Under the pieces are notes generated by a model. That model saw nothing but the letters and a program-made list of their open reading frames with translations, made no database searches and was not told the origin of the DNA. A DNA stretch of 64,000 nucleotides, taken from assembly GCF_014672715.2 (NCBI RefSeq), contig NZ_CP058566.2, positions 1,736,001 to 1,800,000 of the forward strand. Direction: 5' to 3'. How positions within the stretch are numbered: position 1 is the first letter of the stretch; every line of letters starts with the position of its first letter. The translations under genes and the position numbers were made by a program. Positions 35,983 through 44,123 of the stretch are shown here, piece by piece. The DNA is from Dehalogenimonas etheniformans. Lineage in GTDB: Bacteria > Chloroflexota > Dehalococcoidia > Dehalococcoidales > Dehalococcoidaceae.

Positions 35983-37077
35983 TTAGCCTTTTTTCAGTTG
36001 TTTAACTAATTTCGCTATCGGCTTGAACTTCGCCTTTTCGTACTGGCGAGTATTGTCTGCTTCCCGAGAACTCACGTATTCCAGCTCTTTTTGCAACTTG
36101 CGATAATTTTCCAGCCTGGCCAAATCCAATTCTCCCCGATCAACAGCAGCGATGACGGCGCAACCAAATTCCGAGGAATGGCTGCAGTCATTGAAGCGAC
36201 AGCCGCGGGCGAGTTCGCTTATATCGGAAAAAGCCCCATCGAGACCGCTGTCATCGGTCCACATCTGGATTTCACGCATGCCCGGTGTGTCAATGACGAC
36301 TCCCCCTCCGGGAACTGGAATCAACTGCCGCATGGTAGTGGTATGCCTGCCCATGCGATCGTCGGCGCGGACTTCTCCAATATCCTGTTTCTTGTTGCCC
36401 AGCAAGGCGTTGATCAAGGCTGACTTGCCTACCCCCGACGACCCCAGAAATCCGATGGTGGTGCCCTCTGTGAGGTAGGATCGCAGAACGCCGAGCCCGT
36501 TCCCGGTTAAAGCGCTGACGGGATGGACCGAAATCCCGGGCGCGATTTCTTCGACGGCTCTGACAAAGGCGTCGGCGCTTTCGACCATATCCGCTTTGTT
36601 CAAGACGACGACGGGGACGGCTCCGCTGTTCCAGGCGAGCGTCAGGTAGCGTTCAATCCTTCTCAGGTTGAAACTTCTGCCGCCATCCAGGCCAGCGACG
36701 ATGAACACGAAGTCAACATTGGCGGCAACAACCTGCTCGGCGGCGCATTCTCCGGCGACTTTCCTTGAAAATGCGCTTTTCCGGGGCAACACACCGTGGA
36801 TCATTCCCTTTTTTTCGGCGGGTACAGGTTGAATCAAAACCCAATCACCTACCGCCGGGATGGCAGTTTCCGGTCCCATAGTTTGGAACCGCAGCTTGCC
36901 GGTCAGTCGGGCCGACATTTCACCTTCTACGGTTAATACCCGGTACAGACCTTTGGATTCCGAGCTTACCCTAGCCGGAAACGTTCCAGGGATTTTCACG
37001 GATTCATAATCGGCCTGGAAATTCGGATTCCAACCCAGTTGTTTAAGCCAACGATCAGAAGAGTACTCCATTCGCAC
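35983..37077 (-). CDS. rsgA: Ribosome small-subunit GTPase RsgA
   Basis: Circularly permuted GTPase that helps mature the 30S subunit. At 364 residues it has an N-terminal OB fold, G4 NKAD at 160-163 before G1 GSSGVGKS at 212-219 (the permuted order), then DTPGMRE (G3) and a C-terminal zinc knuckle with CRFNDCSHSSEFGC. The frame is complete, and the ATG at 37077 gives the usual N-terminus. Confidence 0.94.
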   Translation of the reverse strand: MRMEYSSDRWLKQLGWNPNFQADYESVKIPGTFPARVSSESKGLYRVLTVEGEMSARLTGKLRFQTMGPETAIPAVGDWVLIQPVPAEKKGMIHGVLPRKSAFSRKVAGECAAEQVVAANVDFVFIVAGLDGGRSFNLRRIERYLTLAWNSGAVPVVVLNKADMVESADAFVRAVEEIAPGISVHPVSALTGNGLGVLRSYLTEGTTIGFLGSSGVGKSALINALLGNKKQDIGEVRADDRMGRHTTTMRQLIPVPGGGVVIDTPGMREIQMWTDDSGLDGAFSDISELARGCRFNDCSHSSEFGCAVIAAVDRGELDLARLENYRKLQKELEYVSSREADNTRQYEKAKFKPIAKLVKQLKKG

Positions 37078-37221
37078 ATTATATAACGCCTGACAAGCAT
37101 AATGGATTCCCTATGTTCGAAAAAATTGAAAAACCACCAGATGGTTGAATACCAGAAGCATCCTCTTGTCCTCACCTAAGTCGTTTTACACCGTCAGCGG
37201 GAGAGGATGCATATAAACAAA

Positions 37222-37245
37222 TCCGCCGCCCTGGCGGGCGGCGGA
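37222..37245 (-). terminator. Intrinsic terminator
   Basis: A perfect 10-bp stem TCCGCCGCCC/GGGCGGCGGA with loop TGGC. On the minus strand it is followed by TTTGTTTATA. It ends the gene at 37265. Confidence 0.75.
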
Positions 37246-37264
37246 AAGGGAGGATAAGGGATGG

Positions 37265-38056
37265 TTAGCTTTTTACCGGAGATTTAGATTGGGCGATGAA
37301 GGTGGCGAAGTCAAAAACGACCTTTTTTTCGGTTTCGGTCTGTTCAGGCCTCGGCCGTTCAGGAGAAGCGGTCTCAGGTTTCTTCAATACCGGTTCTGGT
37401 GCGACAGCTTTTTCCGGCGGCGGATTCACCGGTACGGCAGCGTCTTTGTCCGCGGTTTCAATCGCCTTCTGTTTTCCTGTCACGGAAGGGACTTCTTTAT
37501 CAGCCGAGACCGACTCTGGCTTTTCCGGCGGATGGTTTGAGGGAGCTTCTGCGCGAGGTTCGGCGCCGGCTGTCAGCAGGTCCTGAGACATGCTTTCGGT
37601 CTCGATCTGCCAGCCGAGAACGAACTCATCCACGAGATTGAGGGCTTTTTTCTCGGTCTCCAGAAGTACTGCCTGACGTATCTGGGTGGCGATCCTGGCG
37701 CAAATCTCGTCTGCCAGGCGGACGCCTTCTTCCCTGATGGTGGATTGCATAGAACCGACGATTCCCTGCATCTGCCGCCGGTACTCTTTCATCAAATATG
37801 CCGAGGCGCGCTGGGCTTCCAACCTGGCTTGGGCAGCAAACTGATCTATAGCCGGGGCGGCGCTACCAACGGCGTTTTGGGTACCTCCGGTAGACTTTAT
37901 TATCCTGGATACGTCGATACCTCCAACCATATCCGGCTGATCGGAGTTTTCCGAAGATTTTTCGGCCTCGGTTTCTAGCATTCCCTCGGCGGCATCTTCG
38001 ACCTCTTCCGGCGCCCGGTCGGCATCAAGCTTGTCGACATTGATTTTCTTACCCAT
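37265..38056 (-). CDS. Hypothetical acidic/proline-rich protein
   Basis: A 263-residue soluble protein. The centre (about 70-160) is a long amphipathic helix rich in Gln, Arg and Glu (AAQARLEAQRASAYLMKEYR and following), suggesting a coiled coil. Both ends are low-complexity: an acidic N-terminus and a Pro/Glu/Lys-rich C-terminus ending FDFATFIAQSKSPVKS. No enzymatic motif. It is a monocistronic gene with its own strong terminator, next to tRNA-Ser. Function unknown. Confidence 0.65.
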   Translation of the reverse strand: MGKKINVDKLDADRAPEEVEDAAEGMLETEAEKSSENSDQPDMVGGIDVSRIIKSTGGTQNAVGSAAPAIDQFAAQARLEAQRASAYLMKEYRRQMQGIVGSMQSTIREEGVRLADEICARIATQIRQAVLLETEKKALNLVDEFVLGWQIETESMSQDLLTAGAEPRAEAPSNHPPEKPESVSADKEVPSVTGKQKAIETADKDAAVPVNPPPEKAVAPEPVLKKPETASPERPRPEQTETEKKVVFDFATFIAQSKSPVKS

Positions 38057-38229
38057 ACCCTACCTCAGTTTACGTTTTGTTACCGTTAATCGTAGTCCAG
38101 GCGGGGACGTGCCACAATCCCTCTTTAGTACTCTAAGCCATAATATAAAGTACCGACGAGGGAGAAATGGAAAATAGAAAATCGAGAATAGAAAATCGAG
38201 AATAGCAATTGAGATTTTTCAGTTAGAGG
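38057..38229. other. Short intergenic stretch before tRNA-Ser
   Basis: It contains a short tandem duplication (AAAATAGAAAATCGAGAAT repeated in part at 38169-38203). No gene. Confidence 0.4.
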
Positions 38230-38321
38230 TGGCGGAGGGAGGGAGATTCGAACTCCCGACCCCGGTTACCCGGGGTAAGCACTTAGCAGGCGCCCGCACT
38301 AGACCACTATGCGATCCCTCC
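38230..38321 (-). tRNA. tRNA-Ser(GCU)
   Basis: A 92-nt type II tRNA with CCA encoded (38230-38232). The acceptor pair GGAGGGA/TCCCTCC is perfect, the T loop is TTCGAAT in a GGGAG/CTCCC stem, and the anticodon loop CTGCTAA gives GCT. The long variable arm has a stable hairpin with ACCCCGG/CCGGGGT, as expected for serine. Confidence 0.95.
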
Positions 38322-38371
38322 GCGCGTCATGCTTGGCAAAGTTGTAATATACCATAACCGGCTTTGGTGGC

Positions 38372-38602
38372 TCAACCTGCCGGGGGTTGATCACCCGGTT
38401 TTTGATCGCCGGCCGGGGGCTCAACCTGGCTGGCGTCGTGCTCGCGGTGTGGCTTACCCAACCACCACAGGAGATTGCCGACGATGCCAAGAACCAGGGC
38501 GGCGATGAAAAGGCTCAACCTGTCCCCGATGAAAACGGCAGCAAGGATGGAGACGACACAGGCAGCGATAAGCACCAGCCCGGTTATCTGAAGTACGTTC
38601 AT
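38372..38602 (-). CDS. Small two-helix membrane protein
   Basis: A 76-residue protein with two hydrophobic helices (about 5-25 and 30-48) and a hydrophilic Pro/Gly/Asp-rich tail ending GDQKPGDQPPAG. The ATG has AGGAAG upstream. Small proteins of this shape are common and uncharacterised. It lies between tRNA-Ser and rsfS, divergent from the latter. Confidence 0.6.
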   Translation of the reverse strand: MNVLQITGLVLIAACVVSILAAVFIGDRLSLFIAALVLGIVGNLLWWLGKPHREHDASQVEPPAGDQKPGDQPPAG

Positions 38603-38688
38603 CTCACACTTCCTTTCAATCGGAGACGTTCAATGGTATATGTGATATAATCAATCCAATTCTAACATCATCGGGGGACTGTAAACCA

Positions 38689-39036
38689 CTGGAAAACATC
38701 GATATAGCCCGGCGGATCGCCGACATCGCATCAGAAAAACAGGCAACGGATATCATCGTCACCGACGTTCGGGGCATCTCAAGCATTACAGATTACCAGG
38801 TAGTACTGTCGGCGGATAACACCCGCCTGGCTCGCGCTATCCTCGACGAAGTCACCGAGAAATTGAAGAAGGAAGGCCAGCGGCCGCTTCATTCCGAGGG
38901 CATCGGCCCTGACCAGGATTGGCTCATTGTCGACTACGGCCCGGTGATGATGCACGTTTTCACCCCAGAAAAGCGGACTCTGTTCGATTTCGACCGGTTG
39001 TGGCCCGCCGCCAAGACGGTCCTCGCCCTTCAATAG
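38689..39036 (+). CDS. rsfS: Ribosomal silencing factor RsfS, CTG start
   Basis: A 115-residue protein that blocks subunit joining by binding L14. The frame reads IDIARRIADIASEKQATDI near the start, then VRGISSITDYQVVLSA and IGPDQDWLIVDYGPVMMHVF, the RsfS core, and ends at TAG 39034-39036. No ATG, GTG or TTG is near the conserved N-terminus. CTG at 38689 is the best start, ten bases after GGGGGA. The gene is easily missed because of this. Confidence 0.85.
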   Translation: MENIDIARRIADIASEKQATDIIVTDVRGISSITDYQVVLSADNTRLARAILDEVTEKLKKEGQRPLHSEGIGPDQDWLIVDYGPVMMHVFTPEKRTLFDFDRLWPAAKTVLALQ

Positions 39037-39042
39037 TACGGG

Positions 39043-39642
39043 TTAGCTGCCGGCCGCTTTTTTCTGGGCTTCCAGGGATTCCATGACTTTCACCGCCGTC
39101 ACCCTCACCGCATAGGCGCATTCGGCCACCGGCTGCAGGCAGCGTATCCCTTGTTCGTTCGGCAGGGAGGAAGGCCAGATACGGCAGGTTACGGGGCGGA
39201 TACTGTATATCTGGCATCGCCCGGTCTTCTGGTTCCACCACTGGCAGGGATGGGCGTTTTTGATGGTCCATTCGTTATTCCGCATGACGAAAAGGTCGTC
39301 TCTCTTCTGTTTAAGCTGGCGGCTGATCCGTTCGGCATCTTCAGCCGACACGACAATGTTGCCGGTCTGGGAGCAGCACCAACCGCAGCCGGCACAGGCA
39401 TCTTTCAGGCGTTTCATCATCGCCTGGGTATCCTCACCCACCGTGTCGACAAAAGCGATCAATTGCCGAAGCTGTGCCTCAGACATGCCGGCGAAGGTCC
39501 CGGGAAACTCAACGCGCAGCAACTGAGCTACCGTCCACAGGAAACGCTCGTACCTTTCGCCGTGCTTCTTTCGTTTCTGTCCGATCATTTCCAGCACGGA
39601 TTTCAAATTCTGTTCTGTTTTGGCGTTTTCGTTTTCCATCAT
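39043..39642 (-). CDS. YkgJ-type cysteine-cluster protein
   Basis: A 199-residue protein of the zinc/iron-chelating YkgJ family. The diagnostic cluster CAGCGWCCSQTGNIVVS is at about 87-103, with further Cys in PCQWWNQKTGRCQIYSIRP and TCRIWP. The family has eight conserved cysteines and unknown function, with metal binding expected. It is followed on the same strand after 12 bp by no gene but faces rsfS tail to tail (6 bp). Confidence 0.85.
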   Translation of the reverse strand: MMENENAKTEQNLKSVLEMIGQKRKKHGERYERFLWTVAQLLRVEFPGTFAGMSEAQLRQLIAFVDTVGEDTQAMMKRLKDACAGCGWCCSQTGNIVVSAEDAERISRQLKQKRDDLFVMRNNEWTIKNAHPCQWWNQKTGRCQIYSIRPVTCRIWPSSLPNEQGIRCLQPVAECAYAVRVTAVKVMESLEAQKKAAGS

Positions 39643-39654
39643 CCATTCACCTGT

Positions 39655-40545
39655 TCAAGGCACGATGAAATTGATTGCCCGGGGGCGCACCTTAATCGCC
39701 AGAGGCGTTTGGCCGATAATGTCTCCATCACCCTGTACAGACTGCTTTGCTATGCTAGAGATTACGATCTCCGAGCCTTCACCCAGGAAGCGAATGGCTC
39801 GTCGTTTCCTGCGCCTGAGAAGAACATCAAGCACGGCTCCGATAACGGTGGTCGGCAAAAGATTGGACAAGCCGAGCACCTCCACCTTGCCATCGTCGAT
39901 ATGGGACGTCTCATGGATGTGGTAGCGGGGCAAGCCGAGCACGCCGAGGTTGGTCACGTGGAGCTCTATTTCCCGGCCGCACACTTTTCGCCCGTCGATG
40001 GTTATTTCGTAGTCGCACGGCACAGCTTTGAGTGACGCCCGTGCCACCCCTATGACATAGGAAAACATGCCAACGGTGGCCTTGGTTTTCTCATTAAGGC
40101 AGTCAAGGGAAATCGGGGATAGACCCGCTGAGACGTTTAGCAGATATATCCGCCCGCCGACGTCCATACCGTCAATTGTGCGCGTTTTAGTTGAAGAAAC
40201 GGCCAGTTTTATGGCTTTTTTGGCAGACATGTTGACGCCAAGCACCCGGGCCATAAGGTTAGCTGTGCCAGCGGGAATTATGCCAAGCCGGTGCGGCTTT
40301 CCGTAGAGGCAAGAAGCGACAAGACTGATGGTACCATCGCCGCCTACCGCCAGATAGTAACGGCAACCAGCTTTATAGGCGGCTTCAATTTCTCCGGCAA
40401 GCTCTTTTTCATCCTCGATGTAATAGAAACGCAGGGGTATACCGGCGCGGGAGAAAGCCCGGGTAAGGTCGCGGCAAACATTGGGACGGAAATGCCCCGC
40501 CTTCTTCGAGATCAAAGCCAAAAAACCGGATTGTTCCATAGTCAA
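39655..40545 (-). CDS. Diacylglycerol kinase family lipid kinase
   Basis: A 296-residue lipid kinase of the DagK/YegS family. The nucleotide loop GGDGTISLVASCL is at about 83-95, followed by GIIPAGTANLMARVLGV. These are the family's conserved motifs. The lipid substrate (diacylglycerol, phosphatidylglycerol or another) cannot be read. It shares the strand with the YkgJ gene 12 bp downstream. Confidence 0.9.
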   Translation of the reverse strand: MTMEQSGFLALISKKAGHFRPNVCRDLTRAFSRAGIPLRFYYIEDEKELAGEIEAAYKAGCRYYLAVGGDGTISLVASCLYGKPHRLGIIPAGTANLMARVLGVNMSAKKAIKLAVSSTKTRTIDGMDVGGRIYLLNVSAGLSPISLDCLNEKTKATVGMFSYVIGVARASLKAVPCDYEITIDGRKVCGREIELHVTNLGVLGLPRYHIHETSHIDDGKVEVLGLSNLLPTTVIGAVLDVLLRRRKRRAIRFLGEGSEIVISSIAKQSVQGDGDIIGQTPLAIKVRPRAINFIVP

Positions 40546-40593
40546 CCGATTATACCAGCAGTCTTAATATTTAAGAAAAGGGTGGAAAACAAC

Positions 40594-40639
40594 TTGTTTC
40601 CGTTCATGGATTCGACAAGCTCACCACGAACGGAAACAA
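40594..40639. repeat. Dispersed hairpin repeat
   Basis: Perfect 12-bp arms TTGTTTCCGTTC (40594-40605) and GAACGGAAACAA (40628-40639) with a 22-base loop containing GACAAGCTCACCAC. It is related to the element at 4759-4821. It lies between ndk and the lipid kinase and could act as a transcription terminator for ndk. Confidence 0.65.
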
Positions 40640-40679
40640 AGTGCGGTTGATCACTGGCTACAATGCCAAGACGAACGGT

Positions 40680-41111
40680 CTATGACCGAAGCTGATATGA
40701 GACGATCTCTTCCGGCTTAAAGTAAAGGGCTACCTCAACCTTGGCGCTTTCCGGCGAATCCGAACCGTGAACCGCGTTCTTCTCGATGCTCTCGGCAAAA
40801 TCCTTGCGTATGGTGCCGGGTTCGGCGTTGGCGGGATTGGTGGCGCCCATGGCTTTGCGCACCTTGGTGACGACATCGGTGCCTTCAAAAACCGCGGCAA
40901 CCACGGGACCGGAGGTGATGAAGCCGACGACACTGCCGAAGAAGGGCTTAGCCTTGTGCGCTTCATAGTGCTTTTCGGCCAAGGCTTTTGGGATTTTCAG
41001 CATCTTGGCGCCAACCAGCTTGGCGCCGGTGGCTTCCAACCGGGCCAGGATAGCTCCGGTGTAGCCTTTTTCAACAGCGTCGGGTTTAACCAGGACCAGT
41101 GTTCGTTCCAT
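40680..41111 (-). CDS. ndk: Nucleoside diphosphate kinase
   Basis: Transfers phosphate between NTPs and NDPs. The catalytic histidine is in NAVHGSDSPESA near residue 116, and the N-terminus ERTLVLVKPDAVEKG is typical. The 143 residues are complete. It follows the TsaB-HAD gene by 11 bp and is probably cotranscribed with it and tsaE. Confidence 0.96.
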   Translation of the reverse strand: MERTLVLVKPDAVEKGYTGAILARLEATGAKLVGAKMLKIPKALAEKHYEAHKAKPFFGSVVGFITSGPVVAAVFEGTDVVTKVRKAMGATNPANAEPGTIRKDFAESIEKNAVHGSDSPESAKVEVALYFKPEEIVSYQLRS

Positions 41112-41122
41112 TTATACTCCTT

Positions 41123-42475
41123 TTAATTCTTGGCGTTGATAAGTTCCAGCAGTTGTGACGGTTCCACATCCTCAAGGGATGAAAGGACCAGGTCCGCCGC
41201 CGCCAGTTTTTCCCGCGGGTGGGTGTTGGTCACGGCGACCACCGCCATGCCACCTCGCTTGGCAGCCTCCACCCCCGCCACAGCATCTTCAATGACGAGG
41301 CAGGCTTTGGGCGATAGGCCGAGCTTTTCGGCGGCTTTCAGGAACACCTCGGGGTCGGGCTTCCCTCTGGATACACCAGAGGCATCGACTGTGGCCGATA
41401 TGAACGGTTCAAGCCTCATCTCTGCGATGACTAGCTTCAAGTTGTCGGCAGGCGCCGACGACGCCACCGCCTGCTTGAAACCGCCTTCTTTTAAAGAGCT
41501 CATGAGTTCCAGCACGCCAGGGAAAAAGCGGGCATGTCCTTTCACCATCCGGCGATAGTCCGCCTCTTTTTCCTTGCCTATAGCAGCGATTTCATCGGCT
41601 GATATCGGCTGCCGGATTATCCCGGCAATGATATCGTCGTTTCGCTGGCCGAATCCCTGCTCAAACTGTTCCCTGTCTATTGAAACATCGTGCCGGGCAA
41701 GGGTCTCCCGCCAGGCTTGGAAGTGTAAATCAGCGGAGTCGATTATAACACCATCAAGGTCCCAGATAACACCGCGCCCCGGTACTCCGGACATGTCCCG
41801 GGGCACTTTGGGAGGGGTTACCTGAGGGCGGCGGAGGTAGAGAGCCTGGAGAGACTCAGCGGAATCGGTCTGGCTACTCCGCAACCGGTCGAGAACGATC
41901 TGCCCTAATGCCACTGCGCGGGAAATGCCCGCCTCGCAAACGATGTCGATGTCCGGCGAAACATCCCGCAGGGCAAGAAGCAACCGCTCTGGTATGTCGC
42001 CGATGAGGAGGGCACGGGGCGGCAGGGTCCTCAACAGTTCTTCCGAAGTCATGGCTTGCTCTGGGACGGTGCGAACCCATTTGCCATCGATGGCATCGAA
42101 GAATGCTGCCGCATAATCGTGTCCAAGAGGCAGCACGGCCACAACGGCCCGTCCGAGGTCTTTGAAACGCCATGCTTCGGCTTCCAGGGTCGAAACACCT
42201 AAGAGAGGCTTATTCAAGGCAAAAGCCAGTCCCTTGGCAGCGGCAATGCCTACCCGGACGCCGTTGTAACTGCCGGGGCCGCGAGTAACAACGATTGCAT
42301 TAACATCAGGAAAAGCGACTCCGGCGTCACGCAGCAGCGCATCAAGCCTGGGGTATATCTCGACGGTCTGATTGTGCTTTGTCTGCCAGGACACCTCACC
42401 GATCGCGATCCCGTCGCGCAGGACCGCCAAACCTGTGTTAGCAGTGGCACAATCGATAGCCAGTACCAGCGTCAT
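41123..42475 (-). CDS. tsaB: TsaB - HAD phosphatase fusion protein
   Basis: A 450-residue two-domain protein. Residues 1-220 are TsaB, the scaffold partner of TsaD in tRNA t6A synthesis (AIDCATANTGLAV, TRGPGSYNGVRVGIAAAKGL, closing ALYLRRPQVT). A linker of about 12 residues leads into a HAD phosphatase/phosphoglucomutase-like domain (233-450) with the nucleophile motif DLDGVIIDS from 239, SSAPADNL and KPDPEVFLKA, and EDAVAGVEAAK. The frame is continuous through the junction. The start overlaps tsaE by four bases. Both domains look functional. Confidence 0.92.
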   Translation of the reverse strand: MTLVLAIDCATANTGLAVLRDGIAIGEVSWQTKHNQTVEIYPRLDALLRDAGVAFPDVNAIVVTRGPGSYNGVRVGIAAAKGLAFALNKPLLGVSTLEAEAWRFKDLGRAVVAVLPLGHDYAAAFFDAIDGKWVRTVPEQAMTSEELLRTLPPRALLIGDIPERLLLALRDVSPDIDIVCEAGISRAVALGQIVLDRLRSSQTDSAESLQALYLRRPQVTPPKVPRDMSGVPGRGVIWDLDGVIIDSADLHFQAWRETLARHDVSIDREQFEQGFGQRNDDIIAGIIRQPISADEIAAIGKEKEADYRRMVKGHARFFPGVLELMSSLKEGGFKQAVASSAPADNLKLVIAEMRLEPFISATVDASGVSRGKPDPEVFLKAAEKLGLSPKACLVIEDAVAGVEAAKRGGMAVVAVTNTHPREKLAAADLVLSSLEDVEPSQLLELINAKN

Positions 42476-42942
42476 CGCTTCTCCCCGAACTTCAAAGCCA
42501 GGTTATCCAACATCTCATGATATCGTTTGCCGTGGACTGTAATTTTCAGTTTCCTGGCTTTATCCCCAGCGTATTCCAGATCAACCCTCAGATGATCATC
42601 AGGCCATAGAGTCTCGGCACGATCAGCCCACTCGATGACGGTGACGCCGTCGCTGTAAAGATAATCATCAAGTCCCAGGTCGGTAATCTCAGGCATTTTC
42701 TCGAGGCGGTACAGATCCACGTGGTACATCTTGAGTCGCCCTTCAAGCTCCCGAGCCAGGACAAAAGTAGGGCTCATGACGCTGCCGGTTACCCCTAAGC
42801 TTTTGGCCATACCCTGCACCAGGGTCGTTTTGCCGGCGCCGAGGGGCCCAGCCAAAAGGATAATGTCGCCGGGTCGAAACTCCTTGCCGATAGTCTCGCC
42901 GATGCGGCGGGTTTTCACCGCAGATTTCGACTCAATAATCAT
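42472..42942 (-). CDS. tsaE: tRNA threonylcarbamoyladenosine ATPase TsaE
   Basis: P-loop ATPase of the t6A machinery, 156 residues. Walker A GPLGAGKTTLVQGMA is at about 32-46, followed by SPTFVLAREL and HVDLYRLEK. It overlaps the tsaB-HAD gene, and the order tsaE-tsaB agrees with the pathway. tsaD is not in this window. Confidence 0.93.
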   Translation of the reverse strand: MIIESKSAVKTRRIGETIGKEFRPGDIILLAGPLGAGKTTLVQGMAKSLGVTGSVMSPTFVLARELEGRLKMYHVDLYRLEKMPEITDLGLDDYLYSDGVTVIEWADRAETLWPDDHLRVDLEYAGDKARKLKITVHGKRYHEMLDNLALKFGEKR

Positions 42943-42970
42943 GGGTCTTTAATTCTACCTGAAAACACGG

Positions 42971-42993
42971 GGGCGGGTCACACAGACCCGCCC
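42971..42993 (-). terminator. Probable terminator after thiL
   Basis: Stem GGGCGGGTC (42971-42979) and GACCCGCCC (42985-42993), with CCGTGTTTTC downstream on the minus strand. It lies between thiL and tsaE, so tsaE probably has its own promoter. Confidence 0.6.
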
Positions 42994-43016
42994 TCTCGAT
43001 AAGACCCAATTTCATT

Positions 43017-44003
43017 CTAAAAATGATGCCAGCCGCCGTTCTCGAAAGGAATATTTTTGCCATCATTGTCCAAAACATCCAACTTACCGGCGCCGCGGGT
43101 AATCTCACCTATGATGGTAATAGGACAACAGGCTTCCGCCGCGACCTTTTCGATCGCTTCCTTCTTGCCGGTAAACAGGAGTTCGTAGTCCTCGCCGCTG
43201 GTGAGGGCGAGTTTCAAGCCTTCGAAACCGAGGACAGCCACCGAGGGATGCACCGGGACGCGGGCGGCTTCTATCCGGGCACCGACCCTGCTCATTTCAA
43301 GGATATGACCAAGATCGGCGACGAGCCCATCAGAGATATCCATGCCGCAATGGATACCGCTCTTTACCAAGATCCGACCGACATCGATTCTGGGTTGAGG
43401 ATACCAGAAGGCTTTTTCCAATATATCAGCATCGTTACGTGAGGGATGAAGCGAGCCCCCGAGGGTTCTCAGCCCGGCTGCCGCGGCGCCGAGTCTTCCT
43501 GTGACGGCGATCAGATCGCCTTTTTTAGCCTTCGACCTCAAAAGAACTTTACCCCGAGCCGGCACCTCTCCGATTACGGCGGCGTGGACTGCGATCTCTG
43601 ACGCCCTAGAGATGTTCCCTCCCGCGATAACTGTTCCGCTCTCGCTAGCAGCTTCCAGCATCCCTTTGTAAAGCCGAACCACATCTTCGACATCGGTATT
43701 AAGGGGGATAGCGAGTGAGACAACGGCGTATTTTGGCAAGCCGCCCATGGCGGCGATATCCGACAGGTTTATTGCCAGGGCTTTCCAACCGAGGGCGTTC
43801 CAATCGAGAAAACTCTTTTTGAAATGGACGTTTTCAACGAGGCAATCAGTAGTGGCCACCTGGTAGCGGCTGCGCGACCTGATAACCGCGGCGTCATCGC
43901 CGATGCCTGAGACGAGCGAGTTCCACTCGCCGGGTTTCACCTTGTTGATCTCGGATATAATCCTGTCAATGAGAGCAAATTCGCCCGTTTTGGAGGCTTT
44001 CAT
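43017..44003 (-). CDS. thiL: Thiamine-monophosphate kinase
   Basis: Phosphorylates thiamine monophosphate to the cofactor. The 328-residue protein has the PurM/ThiL fold with the motifs GIGDDAAVI, VENVHFKKSF, NLSDIAAMGG, SGTVIAGGNISRA, the ISDGLVADLGHI stretch and GEDYELLFT. All metal-binding aspartates of the first motif are present. Complete. Confidence 0.93.
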   Translation of the reverse strand: MKASKTGEFALIDRIISEINKVKPGEWNSLVSGIGDDAAVIRSRSRYQVATTDCLVENVHFKKSFLDWNALGWKALAINLSDIAAMGGLPKYAVVSLAIPLNTDVEDVVRLYKGMLEAASESGTVIAGGNISRASEIAVHAAVIGEVPARGKVLLRSKAKKGDLIAVTGRLGAAAAGLRTLGGSLHPSRNDADILEKAFWYPQPRIDVGRILVKSGIHCGMDISDGLVADLGHILEMSRVGARIEAARVPVHPSVAVLGFEGLKLALTSGEDYELLFTGKKEAIEKVAAEACCPITIIGEITRGAGKLDVLDNDGKNIPFENGGWHHF

Positions 44004-44068
44004 ACTTTGAATTATAACACACTACATCATCAAATCAGTCGCCACCTGGATATCAAATGTGAATCGAT

Positions 44069-44102
44069 AAAAAAAGCGCGGTGGTTTTGAAACCGCCGCG
44101 CT
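44069..44102 (-). terminator. Intrinsic terminator after the serpin gene
   Basis: A GC-rich stem AGCGCGGCGGTTT/AAACCACCGCGCT (one G-T pair) followed on the minus strand by seven T residues (plus A-run 44069-44075). Confidence 0.88.
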
Positions 44103-44123
44103 AAGTAATCACTGAACCGGTTT

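Noticed and set aside
39151-40035. 294-codon plus-strand frame over the YkgJ and lipid kinase genes
   Set aside because: Antisense to two genes with clear motifs and spans their junction; no family features.
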